From: Oscillospiraceae bacterium
GTDB lineage: Bacteria; Bacillota; Clostridia; Oscillospirales; CAG-272
Assembly (NCBI GenBank): GCA_015063725.1
Contig: SVTP01000005.1
Span: 1-64,000, forward strand
DNA: 64,000 nucleotides
Reading direction: 5' to 3'
A model generated the notes under the pieces. It did no database searches, was not told the DNA's origin, and saw nothing but the letters and a program-made list of their open reading frames with translations. The translations under genes were made by a program, and so were the position numbers. Every line of letters begins with the position of its first letter. The stretch's first letter is position 1. Of this stretch, positions 42,708 through 51,135 are shown in pieces.

Positions 42708-43478
42708 ATGGAACACATCAAACGAATTTTGAGTTATACGCGCAGGGCTTTGGATGATTATGCAATGATCCGCCCGGGAGATAGGATTGCAGTGGGGGTT
42801 TCCGCAGGTAAGGATTCGCTCACGCTTTTGTGCGCCATGGCAGAGCTTCGCCGCTTTTACCCCGTCCCCTTTGAGCTGGTTGCCATTACGGTTGACATGG
42901 GCTTTGAGGATGGCATGGACTTCTCTCCCATCCAGAAGCTTTGCGACCAGTTGAACGTTCCCTATTACATCGAAAAAACAGAGATCGCAAAGATCATTTT
43001 TGACATCCGCAAGGAGAAGTCACCCTGCTCGCTTTGCGCCAAGATGCGCCGCGGCGCGCTCCATCGCGCGGCAAAGGATCACGGCTGCAACGTAGTCGCC
43101 CTCGGTCATCACTTTGACGATGCCGTAGAGACCTTTATGCTCAACCTCTTTTTTGAGGGAAGGCTCGGCTGTTTTTCGCCTGTGACATATTTATCAAGAA
43201 TGGACATCACGCTCATTCGCCCGATGATCTATATGCCCGAAAAAGAGGTACGCTACTTTGCCAACAAGGTGGACTTGCCTGTGATCAAGTCGCCCTGCCC
43301 CGCAGATGGAAACACGCAACGCGAACAGATGAAGCAGCTGCTCTCAAAGCTCGACCGCGAACACAACGGCTTGCGTTATCGCATCTTTGGCGCGATGCAG
43401 CGCGGCGAGATCGACGGCTTCAAGCTTACCCCCGGCATGCAAGGCATTAAGGCGTATGAGGAAGAGGACGGCGAATGA
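42708..43478 (+). CDS. TtcA-like tRNA 2-thiolation protein
   Basis: A 256-residue PP-loop ATPase of the TtcA/TtuA group. The PP-loop is VSAGKDSLTLL. Cysteines in CSLCAKM (CxxC) and SPCPADG match the [4Fe-4S] ligands of TtcA, which thiolates C32 of tRNA. GGAGAA precedes ATG; a start 16 codons upstream would lie inside the terminator hairpin. Firmicutes homologues are not all proven to be C32 enzymes, so the target base is left open. Confidence 0.85.
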   Translation: MEHIKRILSYTRRALDDYAMIRPGDRIAVGVSAGKDSLTLLCAMAELRRFYPVPFELVAITVDMGFEDGMDFSPIQKLCDQLNVPYYIEKTEIAKIIFDIRKEKSPCSLCAKMRRGALHRAAKDHGCNVVALGHHFDDAVETFMLNLFFEGRLGCFSPVTYLSRMDITLIRPMIYMPEKEVRYFANKVDLPVIKSPCPADGNTQREQMKQLLSKLDREHNGLRYRIFGAMQRGEIDGFKLTPGMQGIKAYEEEDGE

Positions 43479-43508
43479 CGCTGCTCAAACTTTTCGCGCA
43501 CCGTTAGC

Positions 43509-43656
43509 AAGTTTTTGATGAAACTTTTTTCAAAAAGTTTCCGCCATCAAGGGCGCGCAGCCCTTGTCGCCTCGCGCACGAGGCGAAACAAAGCCTCGGC
43601 GTTTCTTTTTAATAGGTTTTTCTTTGCGCCTCCACTTTGCAAAGAAAAACCGACTA
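43509..43656 (+). repeat. Dispersed three-hairpin repeat, family A, copy 2 (diverged)
   Basis: Same order of hairpins as 25535-25660 but diverged: GAAACTTTTTTCAAAAAGTTTC, then GGGCGCGCAGCCC, then GGTTTTTCTTTGCGCC..GCAAAGAAAAACC. It faces copy 3 across ~45 bases, forming a large inverted repeat. Confidence 0.65.
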
Positions 43657-43700
43657 TGGAGTTTATGAAAACAAACACGTCGTTCGCACTCAAAAAACTG

Positions 43701-43823
43701 TTAGCCACTTTTTCTTTTGGCATCGTAGGCGCAAAAGAAAAAGTTAGCAAAAAGAAAAGCGCCGCAAACGGAGGGCTCTGCCCCTCCACCCCGCCACCTT
43801 TTGAAAAAGGTGGACGAAAACTT
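43701..43823 (-). repeat. Dispersed three-hairpin repeat, family A, copy 3
   Basis: The reverse complement of this stretch closely matches 25535-25660, including the CCACCTTTT/AAAAGG stem, the GGGGCAGAGCCC-like middle stem and the CTTTTTCTTTTG arm. Open frames through it are compositional and were not called. Confidence 0.8.
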
Positions 43824-43863
43824 TTCTGACAAAGACACTAAAACTTTCAAGAGAGGAACCACA

Positions 43864-45834
43864 ATGAACTTTTTACCGCTCTCGCGCGCGGATATGGTGG
43901 CGCGCGGCTGGGATAAACCTGATTTTGTTTACGTTACGGGTGACGCTTACGTCGATCATCCGTCCTTTGGCGTCTCTATCATCTCGCGCGTGCTTGAGGC
44001 AGCCGGCTATCGCGTTGCTATCCTCTCGCAACCCGACTATAAAAGTTGTGATGCCTTTCGCGAATACGGCCGTCCGCGCCTCGGTTTTCTCGTCACGTCC
44101 GGCAATATCGACAGCATGGTGGCGCATTACACCGCATCCAAAAAGCGCCGCAGCTTTGACTATTACTCCCCCGGCGGCGAGATGGGCAAACGCCCCGACC
44201 GCGCGGTTATCGTCTACTCCAACCGCATCCGCGAAGCCTATGGCGACGTGCCGATCATCCTTGGCGGTCTTGAAGCATCGCTCCGCCGTTTTGCCCACTA
44301 CGACTATTGGGATAACAAGGTGCGCCGTTCTGTCCTTGTGGATAGCACCGCCGATATTCTCACCTACGGTATGGGTGAAAATATCCTTTTACGCATCGCA
44401 GAGCTACTCTCGCGCGGTGTGCCTGTCAAAAAGATCCGCGACGTGCGCGGAACAGTTTACCTTTGCAAACCCGAGGATGCCGTCCACTATGACGTAGCGG
44501 CAACCTTTGATTATAACGAGCTCAAAAACGACAAACGCAAGTACGCCGAAGCTTTTGGCGTACAATATAAAAATCAAGATGCCATCAACGGTCGCGCGAT
44601 CTGTGAGCTTTACGACGGAAAAATGCTTGTGCAAAATCCGCCCATGCCCCCTTTGGAAAGAAGCGAGCTTGACCGCGTTTACGCCCTGCCTTATATGCGT
44701 GATTATCACCCCACGTACAAGGAAAAAGGCGGCGTGCCCGGCATCGAAGAGGTCAAATTCTCCATCACGCACAACCGCGGCTGCTTTGGCGGCTGTAACT
44801 TCTGCGCGCTGGCTTTCCACCAAGGCAGGACTGTGCGCTCGCGCAGTGAGCAGAGCGTGATTGAGGAAGCGCGCAAAATTACCGCACTCCCCGATTTTAA
44901 GGGCTACATCCATGACGTTGGCGGTCCGACTGCCAACTTCCGTTACCCTGCCTGCGACAAGCAGCTGACCGACGGTGTTTGCTCTAGTCGCAAATGCCTC
45001 GCACCCAAGCCCTGCCCCAACCTTAAGGTCGACCACAGCGAATATCAACACCTGATCGAAGAGATCGAGGCTCTGCCGCGCGTCAAAAAGGTATTCATCC
45101 GCAGCGGCATCCGCTTTGACTATCTGCTCGAGGACAAGAGCGATGCCTTCTTCCGCAAGCTCGTCCGAGATAACGTTAGCGGACAACTCAAGGTCGCGCC
45201 CGAGCATTGCTCGTCGGCGGTGCTCGCCTGCATGGGCAAGCCCAACTTTGGCGTTTACGAAAAATTCCGCGAGAAGTTTTTTGACATCACTCATGAGATG
45301 GGAAAAGAGCAATATCTTGTTCCCTATCTAATGTCCAGCCACCCCGGCTCGACCTTGAACGATGCCATTGAGCTTGCCGTTTGCCTGAAGAAAAACGGCT
45401 ACGCGCCCGAGCAGGTGCAGGATTACTACCCCACCCCCGGAACGGCATCAACGGTGATGTATTACACGGGCATTAACCCCTTGACAATGAAGAACGTCTA
45501 CGTTGCCACCGACTACCACGAAAAGCAGCTCCAACGTGCGCTGCTCCAATACAACCGTCCGCAAAACGCCGATCTCGTGCGCGAGGCGCTGACAAAGGCA
45601 GGTCGCACCGACCTGATCGGTCACACGCCCGACTGCCTCGTTCGCCCTGCCAACACCTACGCCCCCAAAAAGGATGGCAGCAAAAAGCCGACCGCTCCCC
45701 AAAGAGGCACAAAAAAAGCACCTCAAAGAGATGCAAAAGGCGCAAAAGGTGCTACACGCGGTGCAAAAAGCGGCACACGTCCTGCCAATAAACCGACGGC
45801 CAAAAAAAGCGGACAGGTGAAGAGAAAGAGATAA
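43864..45834 (+). CDS. YgiQ-family radical SAM protein
   Basis: A 656-residue radical SAM enzyme of the YgiQ family (UPF0313). A B12-binding-like N-terminal fold (VTGDAYVDHPSFGV) precedes the radical SAM core with C307, C311 and C314 in GCFGGCNFC. The C-terminus is a basic tail rich in Lys, Ala and Pro (~610-656). GAGAGGAA precedes the ATG at 43864; an earlier in-frame ATG lies inside the repeat element. The reaction of this widespread family is not established. Confidence 0.9.
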   Translation: MNFLPLSRADMVARGWDKPDFVYVTGDAYVDHPSFGVSIISRVLEAAGYRVAILSQPDYKSCDAFREYGRPRLGFLVTSGNIDSMVAHYTASKKRRSFDYYSPGGEMGKRPDRAVIVYSNRIREAYGDVPIILGGLEASLRRFAHYDYWDNKVRRSVLVDSTADILTYGMGENILLRIAELLSRGVPVKKIRDVRGTVYLCKPEDAVHYDVAATFDYNELKNDKRKYAEAFGVQYKNQDAINGRAICELYDGKMLVQNPPMPPLERSELDRVYALPYMRDYHPTYKEKGGVPGIEEVKFSITHNRGCFGGCNFCALAFHQGRTVRSRSEQSVIEEARKITALPDFKGYIHDVGGPTANFRYPACDKQLTDGVCSSRKCLAPKPCPNLKVDHSEYQHLIEEIEALPRVKKVFIRSGIRFDYLLEDKSDAFFRKLVRDNVSGQLKVAPEHCSSAVLACMGKPNFGVYEKFREKFFDITHEMGKEQYLVPYLMSSHPGSTLNDAIELAVCLKKNGYAPEQVQDYYPTPGTASTVMYYTGINPLTMKNVYVATDYHEKQLQRALLQYNRPQNADLVREALTKAGRTDLIGHTPDCLVRPANTYAPKKDGSKKPTAPQRGTKKAPQRDAKGAKGATRGAKSGTRPANKPTAKKSGQVKRKR

Positions 45835-45837
45835 TGA

Positions 45838-45881
45838 AAAAGGTTTTACCGATCCTTGATTGGTAAAACCTTTGTTTTTTA
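45838..45881. terminator. Terminator after YgiQ gene
   Basis: AAAGGTTTTACC and GGTAAAACCTTT (45862-45873) form a stem around an 11-base loop, followed by GTTTTTT. It begins four bases past the stop codon. Confidence 0.9.
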
Positions 45882-45931
45882 TCTCACATTCAATTTTTTT
45901 CATCTGTCATTAAGGAAAATCTCTCTTGCCG

Positions 45932-45960
45932 TTGACAGCTCTTTTTTTTCGTGCTACACT
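45932..45960 (+). promoter_or_regulatory. Promoter of the lipoprotein gene
   Basis: TTGACA (45932-45937) and TACACT (45955-45960), 17-base spacer, leaving a ~130-base leader. Confidence 0.75.
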
Positions 45961-46095
45961 GCAGTTAACGGACTTTGTTGTCCCACTCGAATATTTTTGA
46001 AAAAATTTCAACATTTGAGTGATGTACGCACTCCAAATTCTGTTTATTAGGATAGAGGCTCCCAAAAGCCCAAAAACCAAAAAGGAGAATAAAAA

Positions 46096-47463
46096 ATGAA
46101 AAAGACACTCAAAACCACCCTTTTGCTTTGTTTGACGCTCACCTTGCTGCTCTCCCTTGTAGCATGCTTTGGCACAAAGGATAAGGAAAACGAAAGCACA
46201 CCGGCAGGAACAACACCCGAGGCGACCACTCCCGGGGCAACTACACCTACAGCAACCACACCCCAAGAGGATCCCGACCCCGACAAGCCCGAGGGTGCAG
46301 TCCTCGTGGATTCGGTTGGCGGAAAGAACGCCGCCGAGCTGCTTGAGGCTTTTGTAACCGCATTTACCACCGCAACCAGCTACGATTGGTCGGCCGAGAT
46401 GACCATGACCGAAGAGGGTTTCTCTATGACGCAAACCATTTCGATGAAGCTCTCGGGCAGCGAGTTCTCTCTTGTTATGGGAATGGATGGCGAAAACATG
46501 GAGATCTACTTTGTGGATGACGTTCTTTATATGAATTCGTTTGGCGAAAAGATGCAGATCCCTGCTGATAGCATTGATGAAATTCTCGGCGAGGGCGCTC
46601 TTGAAAGCTTTTTGTATATGGCAGAGGGCTTTGAGGTTTCGGATGCAGAGCTTGCCGCTGCTGATGATGCAAAAATCTATCGTTTGGATGACAAGTACAT
46701 CGTAACTCTGCACTACACCAATGAGGATACCGGCTTGGAGGAGACCTCCAAATACTACTTCAACGCCACTGGCGAGATGACCGAAGCAGAAAGTATTTCC
46801 GATGCCGGTTATGCCCTCATCACCGTTCACAGTTATAACAAGCCCGTTGAGATCAATCCTCCTGCCGATGCCGACCAATATGCTCCTATGGAGGGTGCGG
46901 GCGGTGATACACCTGTAATACTGCCCGAGGATGAGGATGCGATCTACGCGCTTTACGCCGACCTTTGCACCACCCTGCAGGAGTGCGAATATATGTCGGT
47001 ATATATCTCTATTCTGGAGACGTACTTTGTAACCTACGAGGTTGCGGGCGAGGATAAGCATATTTCCATGATCGATGAGGAAAGCATCGTTGACCAATAT
47101 TTGATTGACAATGTTGGATACGTTAGCATTGATTACAGTGAAAGCCTTGAGGTTCCCGTAGATGATGACTTTTTGGGATCGTTTGCTGCCATCGAGTCGC
47201 TCTTCCCCATTAACGCAATTGCTAAAAAAGAGCTCCAAAACCTGCGTTGCAGTTATGATGCGGACTGGGACGAGATTTTAATCGAATTTGATTACAGTGA
47301 CGAGAATAATACAACCTTGCAATACAAATATGCCCTTGCCGCAGATGGCAGTTACGTTGACGTCACCGTCACCGAGCTTATTGACGGCGTTGAGGAAGGC
47401 ACCTACTCCTACTACTTTGAGGAAGACCCCGACCTTGAAATTCAAATACACGTAGGTAAATAA
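46096..47463 (+). CDS. Large secreted lipoprotein
   Basis: A 455-residue lipoprotein. The signal peptide ends in the lipobox LVAC with acylated C24. A Thr/Pro-rich linker (TTPEATTPGATTPTATTP) follows, as in cell-surface spacers. The rest is acidic and contains two similar beta-rich halves (~75-250 and ~280-455), of the type seen in lipoproteins that bind lipids or peptides. AAAGGAG precedes ATG. The family is not recognised. It is a single-gene unit with its own promoter and terminator. Confidence 0.8.
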   Translation: MKKTLKTTLLLCLTLTLLLSLVACFGTKDKENESTPAGTTPEATTPGATTPTATTPQEDPDPDKPEGAVLVDSVGGKNAAELLEAFVTAFTTATSYDWSAEMTMTEEGFSMTQTISMKLSGSEFSLVMGMDGENMEIYFVDDVLYMNSFGEKMQIPADSIDEILGEGALESFLYMAEGFEVSDAELAAADDAKIYRLDDKYIVTLHYTNEDTGLEETSKYYFNATGEMTEAESISDAGYALITVHSYNKPVEINPPADADQYAPMEGAGGDTPVILPEDEDAIYALYADLCTTLQECEYMSVYISILETYFVTYEVAGEDKHISMIDEESIVDQYLIDNVGYVSIDYSESLEVPVDDDFLGSFAAIESLFPINAIAKKELQNLRCSYDADWDEILIEFDYSDENNTTLQYKYALAADGSYVDVTVTELIDGVEEGTYSYYFEEDPDLEIQIHVGK

Positions 47464-47478
47464 GAACCGTGAAAATCT

Positions 47479-47508
47479 AAAACAGCCACCCCTCGGGGTG
47501 GCTGTTTT
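47479..47508. terminator. Bidirectional terminator
   Basis: AAAACAGCCACCCC (47479-47492) and GGGGTGGCTGTTTT (47495-47508) form a 14-bp stem with a TC loop. It ends the rightward lipoprotein gene and the leftward operon that stops at 47523. Confidence 0.95.
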
Positions 47509-47522
47509 ATTGTTCTAATAAC

Positions 47523-47996
47523 TCAAACTCTTTGGCAACCTAAGTGGTTCTCCATCAAGTCGAATAAATTTTCTTCGGTGGTTAGGGGCTTCGGCTTTTT
47601 ACGCAGTTTATTGATGATCAGAGAAATTCCTGTAGAGATCCAAAGCACGAGCAAAACAGGAAAAGCCAAAATACAAAACAGAACAAAAAGAACATTGTCA
47701 AAAGCCTTGCGCCCTTTTGTGCGATCATCTTCGGGACCGATATATTGAACGGTTCCCCTGAACTCCATTTGCTCATTTTCTTCTGCAAAGTGGGAAACAA
47801 ACCAATATCCGCCACTATGCCCTGCTCTCCCTACGCCAAAGGAAATTTCATCATCCTTCACATCCACAATGTAATTATCAAAATAGAAAAATCTTCTTTC
47901 GCGGTCGTGGTCATTTGTTAATTGACGAAGACGGTTCAAAAAAGCTTCTTTTGATCCCCCGAATTTGAAGACGTATTCTTTTGATTTTTTTGCCAT
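47523..47996 (-). CDS. Hypothetical membrane protein, 157 aa
   Basis: A 157-residue protein with a soluble N-terminal ~95 residues and a hydrophobic region at ~100-128 (DNVLFVLFCILAFPVLLVLW), followed by a basic stretch. AGAGGAAA precedes ATG. It lies 14 bases after folD and is the last gene before the terminator at 47479-47508. I do not recognise the family. Confidence 0.75.
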   Translation of the reverse strand: MAKKSKEYVFKFGGSKEAFLNRLRQLTNDHDRERRFFYFDNYIVDVKDDEISFGVGRAGHSGGYWFVSHFAEENEQMEFRGTVQYIGPEDDRTKGRKAFDNVLFVLFCILAFPVLLVLWISTGISLIINKLRKKPKPLTTEENLFDLMENHLGCQRV

Positions 47997-48010
47997 ATAA
48001 GTTTCCTCTT

Positions 48011-48865
48011 TTACTTCCCTGCTCTATTTCTCGCAGCCGTGAGTGTGTTTTTGAGCAGCATAGTGATGGTCATGGGACCAACGCCGCCGGGTACGGGGGT
48101 GATGGCAGAGGCGATGGGCTCGACTGATGCAAAGTCGACGTCGCCTGTCAATTTGCCGTCCTCGCGGCGGTTCATGCCAACATCGATGACGACCGCTCCA
48201 GGCTTGACCATGTCGGCGGTGACAAAGTCGGCTTTGCCGATAGCAACCACCAAAATGTCCGCTTGGCGTGTGACGTCAGAGAGGTTCTTTGTGCGGCTGT
48301 GGCACACGGTGACCGTTCCGTTTGCGTGGAGCAAGAGCATTGCCATGGGCTTGCCAACAATATTGGAGCGCCCGATAACCACGCACTGCTTGCCCGAAAT
48401 TTCGACACCCGTGCGTTCAAGGAGCGCCATAACGCCCGCGGGGGTGCAGGGTAAAAAGCTGTAGTCGCCGATCATAATTTTGCCCACGTTGTATGGGTGG
48501 AAGGCATCTACATCCTTTTCGGGGTTGATGCGCAAAAGCACTTCATTTTCATCAAGATGCTTTGGGAGCGGCAGCTGCACAAGAATCCCGTGAATTTCGT
48601 TGTCGCGGTTTAAAGCATCTACCAATGCATTGAGCTCCATTTGTGTGATGCAGTAAGGCAATTCGTATACGCGGGAATAAAATCCGACCTCCTCGCACGC
48701 CTTCTTCTTGTTGCGAACATAGACCTGCGATGCGGGGTTTTCGCCTACAATGATCACTGCAAGACCGGGCAAAAAGCCGTTTTCTTTTTCAAACTGTGCC
48801 GTCTCAGCTTTGATTTCTTCACGAATTTGTGCCGAGATCAGCTTACCGTCAATTCTGGTTGCCAT
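48011..48865 (-). CDS. folD: Bifunctional methylene-THF dehydrogenase/cyclohydrolase
   Basis: A 284-residue cytoplasmic enzyme that interconverts 5,10-methylene-THF, methenyl-THF and 10-formyl-THF. The catalytic lysine region is YVRNKKKACEEVG, the NADP-site region VIGRSNIVGKPMAMLL, and the C-terminal signature PGGVGPMTITMLLKNT. The start at 48865 (MATRIDGKL) is four bases after the lgt stop; an upstream in-frame start lies within lgt and is rejected. With Fhs (53867) it links formate, methylene-THF and the purine formyl donors encoded nearby. Confidence 0.96.
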   Translation of the reverse strand: MATRIDGKLISAQIREEIKAETAQFEKENGFLPGLAVIIVGENPASQVYVRNKKKACEEVGFYSRVYELPYCITQMELNALVDALNRDNEIHGILVQLPLPKHLDENEVLLRINPEKDVDAFHPYNVGKIMIGDYSFLPCTPAGVMALLERTGVEISGKQCVVIGRSNIVGKPMAMLLLHANGTVTVCHSRTKNLSDVTRQADILVVAIGKADFVTADMVKPGAVVIDVGMNRREDGKLTGDVDFASVEPIASAITPVPGGVGPMTITMLLKNTLTAARNRAGK

Positions 48866-48869
48866 TGTC

Positions 48870-49826
48870 TTATTTCTCCTCTGCGGCAAGCTCTGCCTCT
48901 ACCTTTTTGGCTGCCTCGTAGGCGGCATCCTCAACCTCAAGCAGGCGAGCGCGCTTGCGCGTCAAGATGCTCAGCACGAGAAGAGCCACACCTGCACCGA
49001 TGAAGCAAACAAGCCCCAAAAGCTGCGAGATGCGAATGTTGGTGCCGGGAACGTAGAGACTATCGGTGCGGAAGCCCTCGATGAACATACGTCCAAAGCC
49101 GTACCACGTAAAGTAGAACAGTGCGATCTGCCCATGGAATCTCTTGTGCTTGTAAATGATGTTTGCAACTACAAAGCCGAGAATGTTCCACACACTTTCG
49201 TAAAGGAATGTGGGGTGGTAATAGGTTGTGTAGCCGTACTGATTCAATCCCATACGGAAAAAGTTGAAGACGGTTCCCTCGCCCGAGGTCAGTACAAGCT
49301 CCTTGTTGAAAAAGAAGAAGCGCGTGGTGTCTCCAATGGCGTAGCCGTATGCCTCACCGTTGAAGAAGTTGCCCCAACGCCCCATCGCTTGCGCGATCAT
49401 AACACCGGGAGCTGCCATATCAAACAGCTTGCGCCAGGAAATCTTTTTGATCAGACACATGATCACAATACCCATGCATCCGCCAATGATACCGCCGTAG
49501 ATGCCAAGACCGCCGTTCCAAATGGCGAGTGCCTCGCCAAAGTTCTTGTATTGATCCAGCGTTGTCAGTACGTAGTAGGCGCGCGCGCCGATCACACCGA
49601 GAATAACGGTGAGCAGGGCGATGTCGATGATGTCATCCATAATCACGTGCTCATTCTTTTTGCCGCGGAAAATAACGTACGCCACGGCACAAATGATGCC
49701 AAGAGTGATAATAATGCCATACCAGCGCACCTCAAGCTTGCCAAAAAGCGTGAAGGCAATTTTGTTCAGTTCCATTTCCCCAATGCCAAAACCGGGGAAA
49801 GAAACGATGGTTGTTGCTTCGGACAT
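48870..49826 (-). CDS. lgt: Prolipoprotein diacylglyceryl transferase
   Basis: A 318-residue integral membrane enzyme that transfers diacylglycerol to the lipobox cysteine of preprolipoproteins. About seven membrane segments and the signature RWGNFFNGEAYG are present, with HPTFLYESVWN and the C-terminal YGFGRMFIEGFRTDSL. The start at 49826 follows AAAGGAGAA. The C-terminus is Ala/Glu-rich (AAYEAAKKVEAELAAEEK). Lipoprotein genes at 46096 and 52495 give local substrates. Confidence 0.96.
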   Translation of the reverse strand: MSEATTIVSFPGFGIGEMELNKIAFTLFGKLEVRWYGIIITLGIICAVAYVIFRGKKNEHVIMDDIIDIALLTVILGVIGARAYYVLTTLDQYKNFGEALAIWNGGLGIYGGIIGGCMGIVIMCLIKKISWRKLFDMAAPGVMIAQAMGRWGNFFNGEAYGYAIGDTTRFFFFNKELVLTSGEGTVFNFFRMGLNQYGYTTYYHPTFLYESVWNILGFVVANIIYKHKRFHGQIALFYFTWYGFGRMFIEGFRTDSLYVPGTNIRISQLLGLVCFIGAGVALLVLSILTRKRARLLEVEDAAYEAAKKVEAELAAEEK

Positions 49827-49851
49827 AAAAGTTCTCCTTTCTGTCGAGCCG

Positions 49852-51135
49852 TTACAGGGGGCGAACGACCGACATTGCAAAATATTGATTTTGATAAAGG
49901 GTGTGCAAAAGCTCCTCAAGTTCTTCTTTGGTGATGGATTGCAGAACCGCCGGAACATCGAAGATCTCGGAGCCGTCAAACACAAAGGAGAGCAGTCGGT
50001 TTGCAATCTCGTCGGTGGAGTCGTAAGCGCGGATCTCGTCGGCGTACATCACGCGGCGGCAACGCTCAAAATCCTCTTGCGAAAGCCCTGTTTTCCCAAC
50101 ACCGTCGATGTAATCGATCAGCGCATCATAGACCGCTTCGGGATTCTCGGACTCGCCCGAGATGCAGTTGAACGCAAAGCGCTCGGTGGAAGAATAGCCG
50201 TGTGAGAAGGAGTGCGAGATCAAGCCGCTCTCAAACAGATCGGCATAAAATCTGCCTGCCTGTGAGAAGAGAATTTCGTTGAGCAGCGTGATGGAAAGAT
50301 CGCGGCGCAGTCGCTCTTGAGGTTTTTGGGGCAGGACGTTATCCTTGATGCCAATGTTGAAGATGGGCTTTGCCACCTGCATTTTTGTCTCGATACGCGC
50401 GCGGCGAACCGCTTGGGGCTCGGTGGGATACACGCGGCGAACGGTGGGCTTTTCCTCTTGTGAGGCAGGCAGGATGCGGTCGGCAACCGCCACCACCGCC
50501 TCAGGGGTGATGTTTCCGCACACAACAAGCGCCATATTGTCGAGACGATAGAAGGCATTGTAGCATTTGTAAAGCAGCTTGGGCGTGATCTTTTGAATCG
50601 TTTTGACTGTACCAACGATGTTTTTGCGCACGGGGTTTTTGTGATAGAGTGCCGAGAGCAAATTGAGATAGGCACGCTCCCATGGGCTGTCCTCGTCCTC
50701 ACGGATCTCCTCGGCAATGATGCCACGCTCACGAGCCACCGACTCGTCGGTAAAGTGCGGCTGGGTAACAAAGGTCAAAAGCTCGGCAAGCGCCTCCTCG
50801 GCATTCTCGGTGCAACCGAACAGATATGCCGTTTTGTTATAATCGGTGTAGGCGTTGGAGTCGGCTCCCAGTGCCGAAAAACGGGTAAAGGTATCTGTAC
50901 CGTCGGGCGCTTCAAAGAGCTTGTGCTCCAAAAAATGTGCAATGCCGTCGGGCACGGTCACAGGCTTGCCATCTCCTACTGCAAATGTAGTGTCAAGCGA
51001 GCCGTATTTGGTGGCAAACAACGCATAGGTGTTTGTCATCGCCTTGGGAAAGACGTAAATGGGGAGTCCGCTTGCGTGCTCAATATAGGTGTATTTTTCG
51101 CGCAAAAGTGCGGACGTATACTCAATCTTCTTCAT
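49852..51135 (-). CDS. M16 metallopeptidase, YmfH-like (active partner)
   Basis: A 427-residue M16-family zinc peptidase. The inverted zinc motif is complete: H67-F-L-E70-H71, with acidic ligands downstream in GIIAEEIREDEDSPW. It matches the YmfH type, which in Bacillus is linked with EF-P 5-aminopentanol modification and other roles. The start at 51135 lies 14 bases inside the end of the upstream partner gene, showing translational coupling. It probably forms a heterodimer with that inactive partner. Confidence 0.88.
   Translation of the reverse strand: MKKIEYTSALLREKYTYIEHASGLPIYVFPKAMTNTYALFATKYGSLDTTFAVGDGKPVTVPDGIAHFLEHKLFEAPDGTDTFTRFSALGADSNAYTDYNKTAYLFGCTENAEEALAELLTFVTQPHFTDESVARERGIIAEEIREDEDSPWERAYLNLLSALYHKNPVRKNIVGTVKTIQKITPKLLYKCYNAFYRLDNMALVVCGNITPEAVVAVADRILPASQEEKPTVRRVYPTEPQAVRRARIETKMQVAKPIFNIGIKDNVLPQKPQERLRRDLSITLLNEILFSQAGRFYADLFESGLISHSFSHGYSSTERFAFNCISGESENPEAVYDALIDYIDGVGKTGLSQEDFERCRRVMYADEIRAYDSTDEIANRLLSFVFDGSEIFDVPAVLQSITKEELEELLHTLYQNQYFAMSVVRPL

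Noticed and set aside
43515..43829. Open frame through the intergenic repeats before the YgiQ gene
   Set aside because: It lies wholly in repeat sequence that is also present elsewhere in the opposite orientation and has no ribosome binding site.
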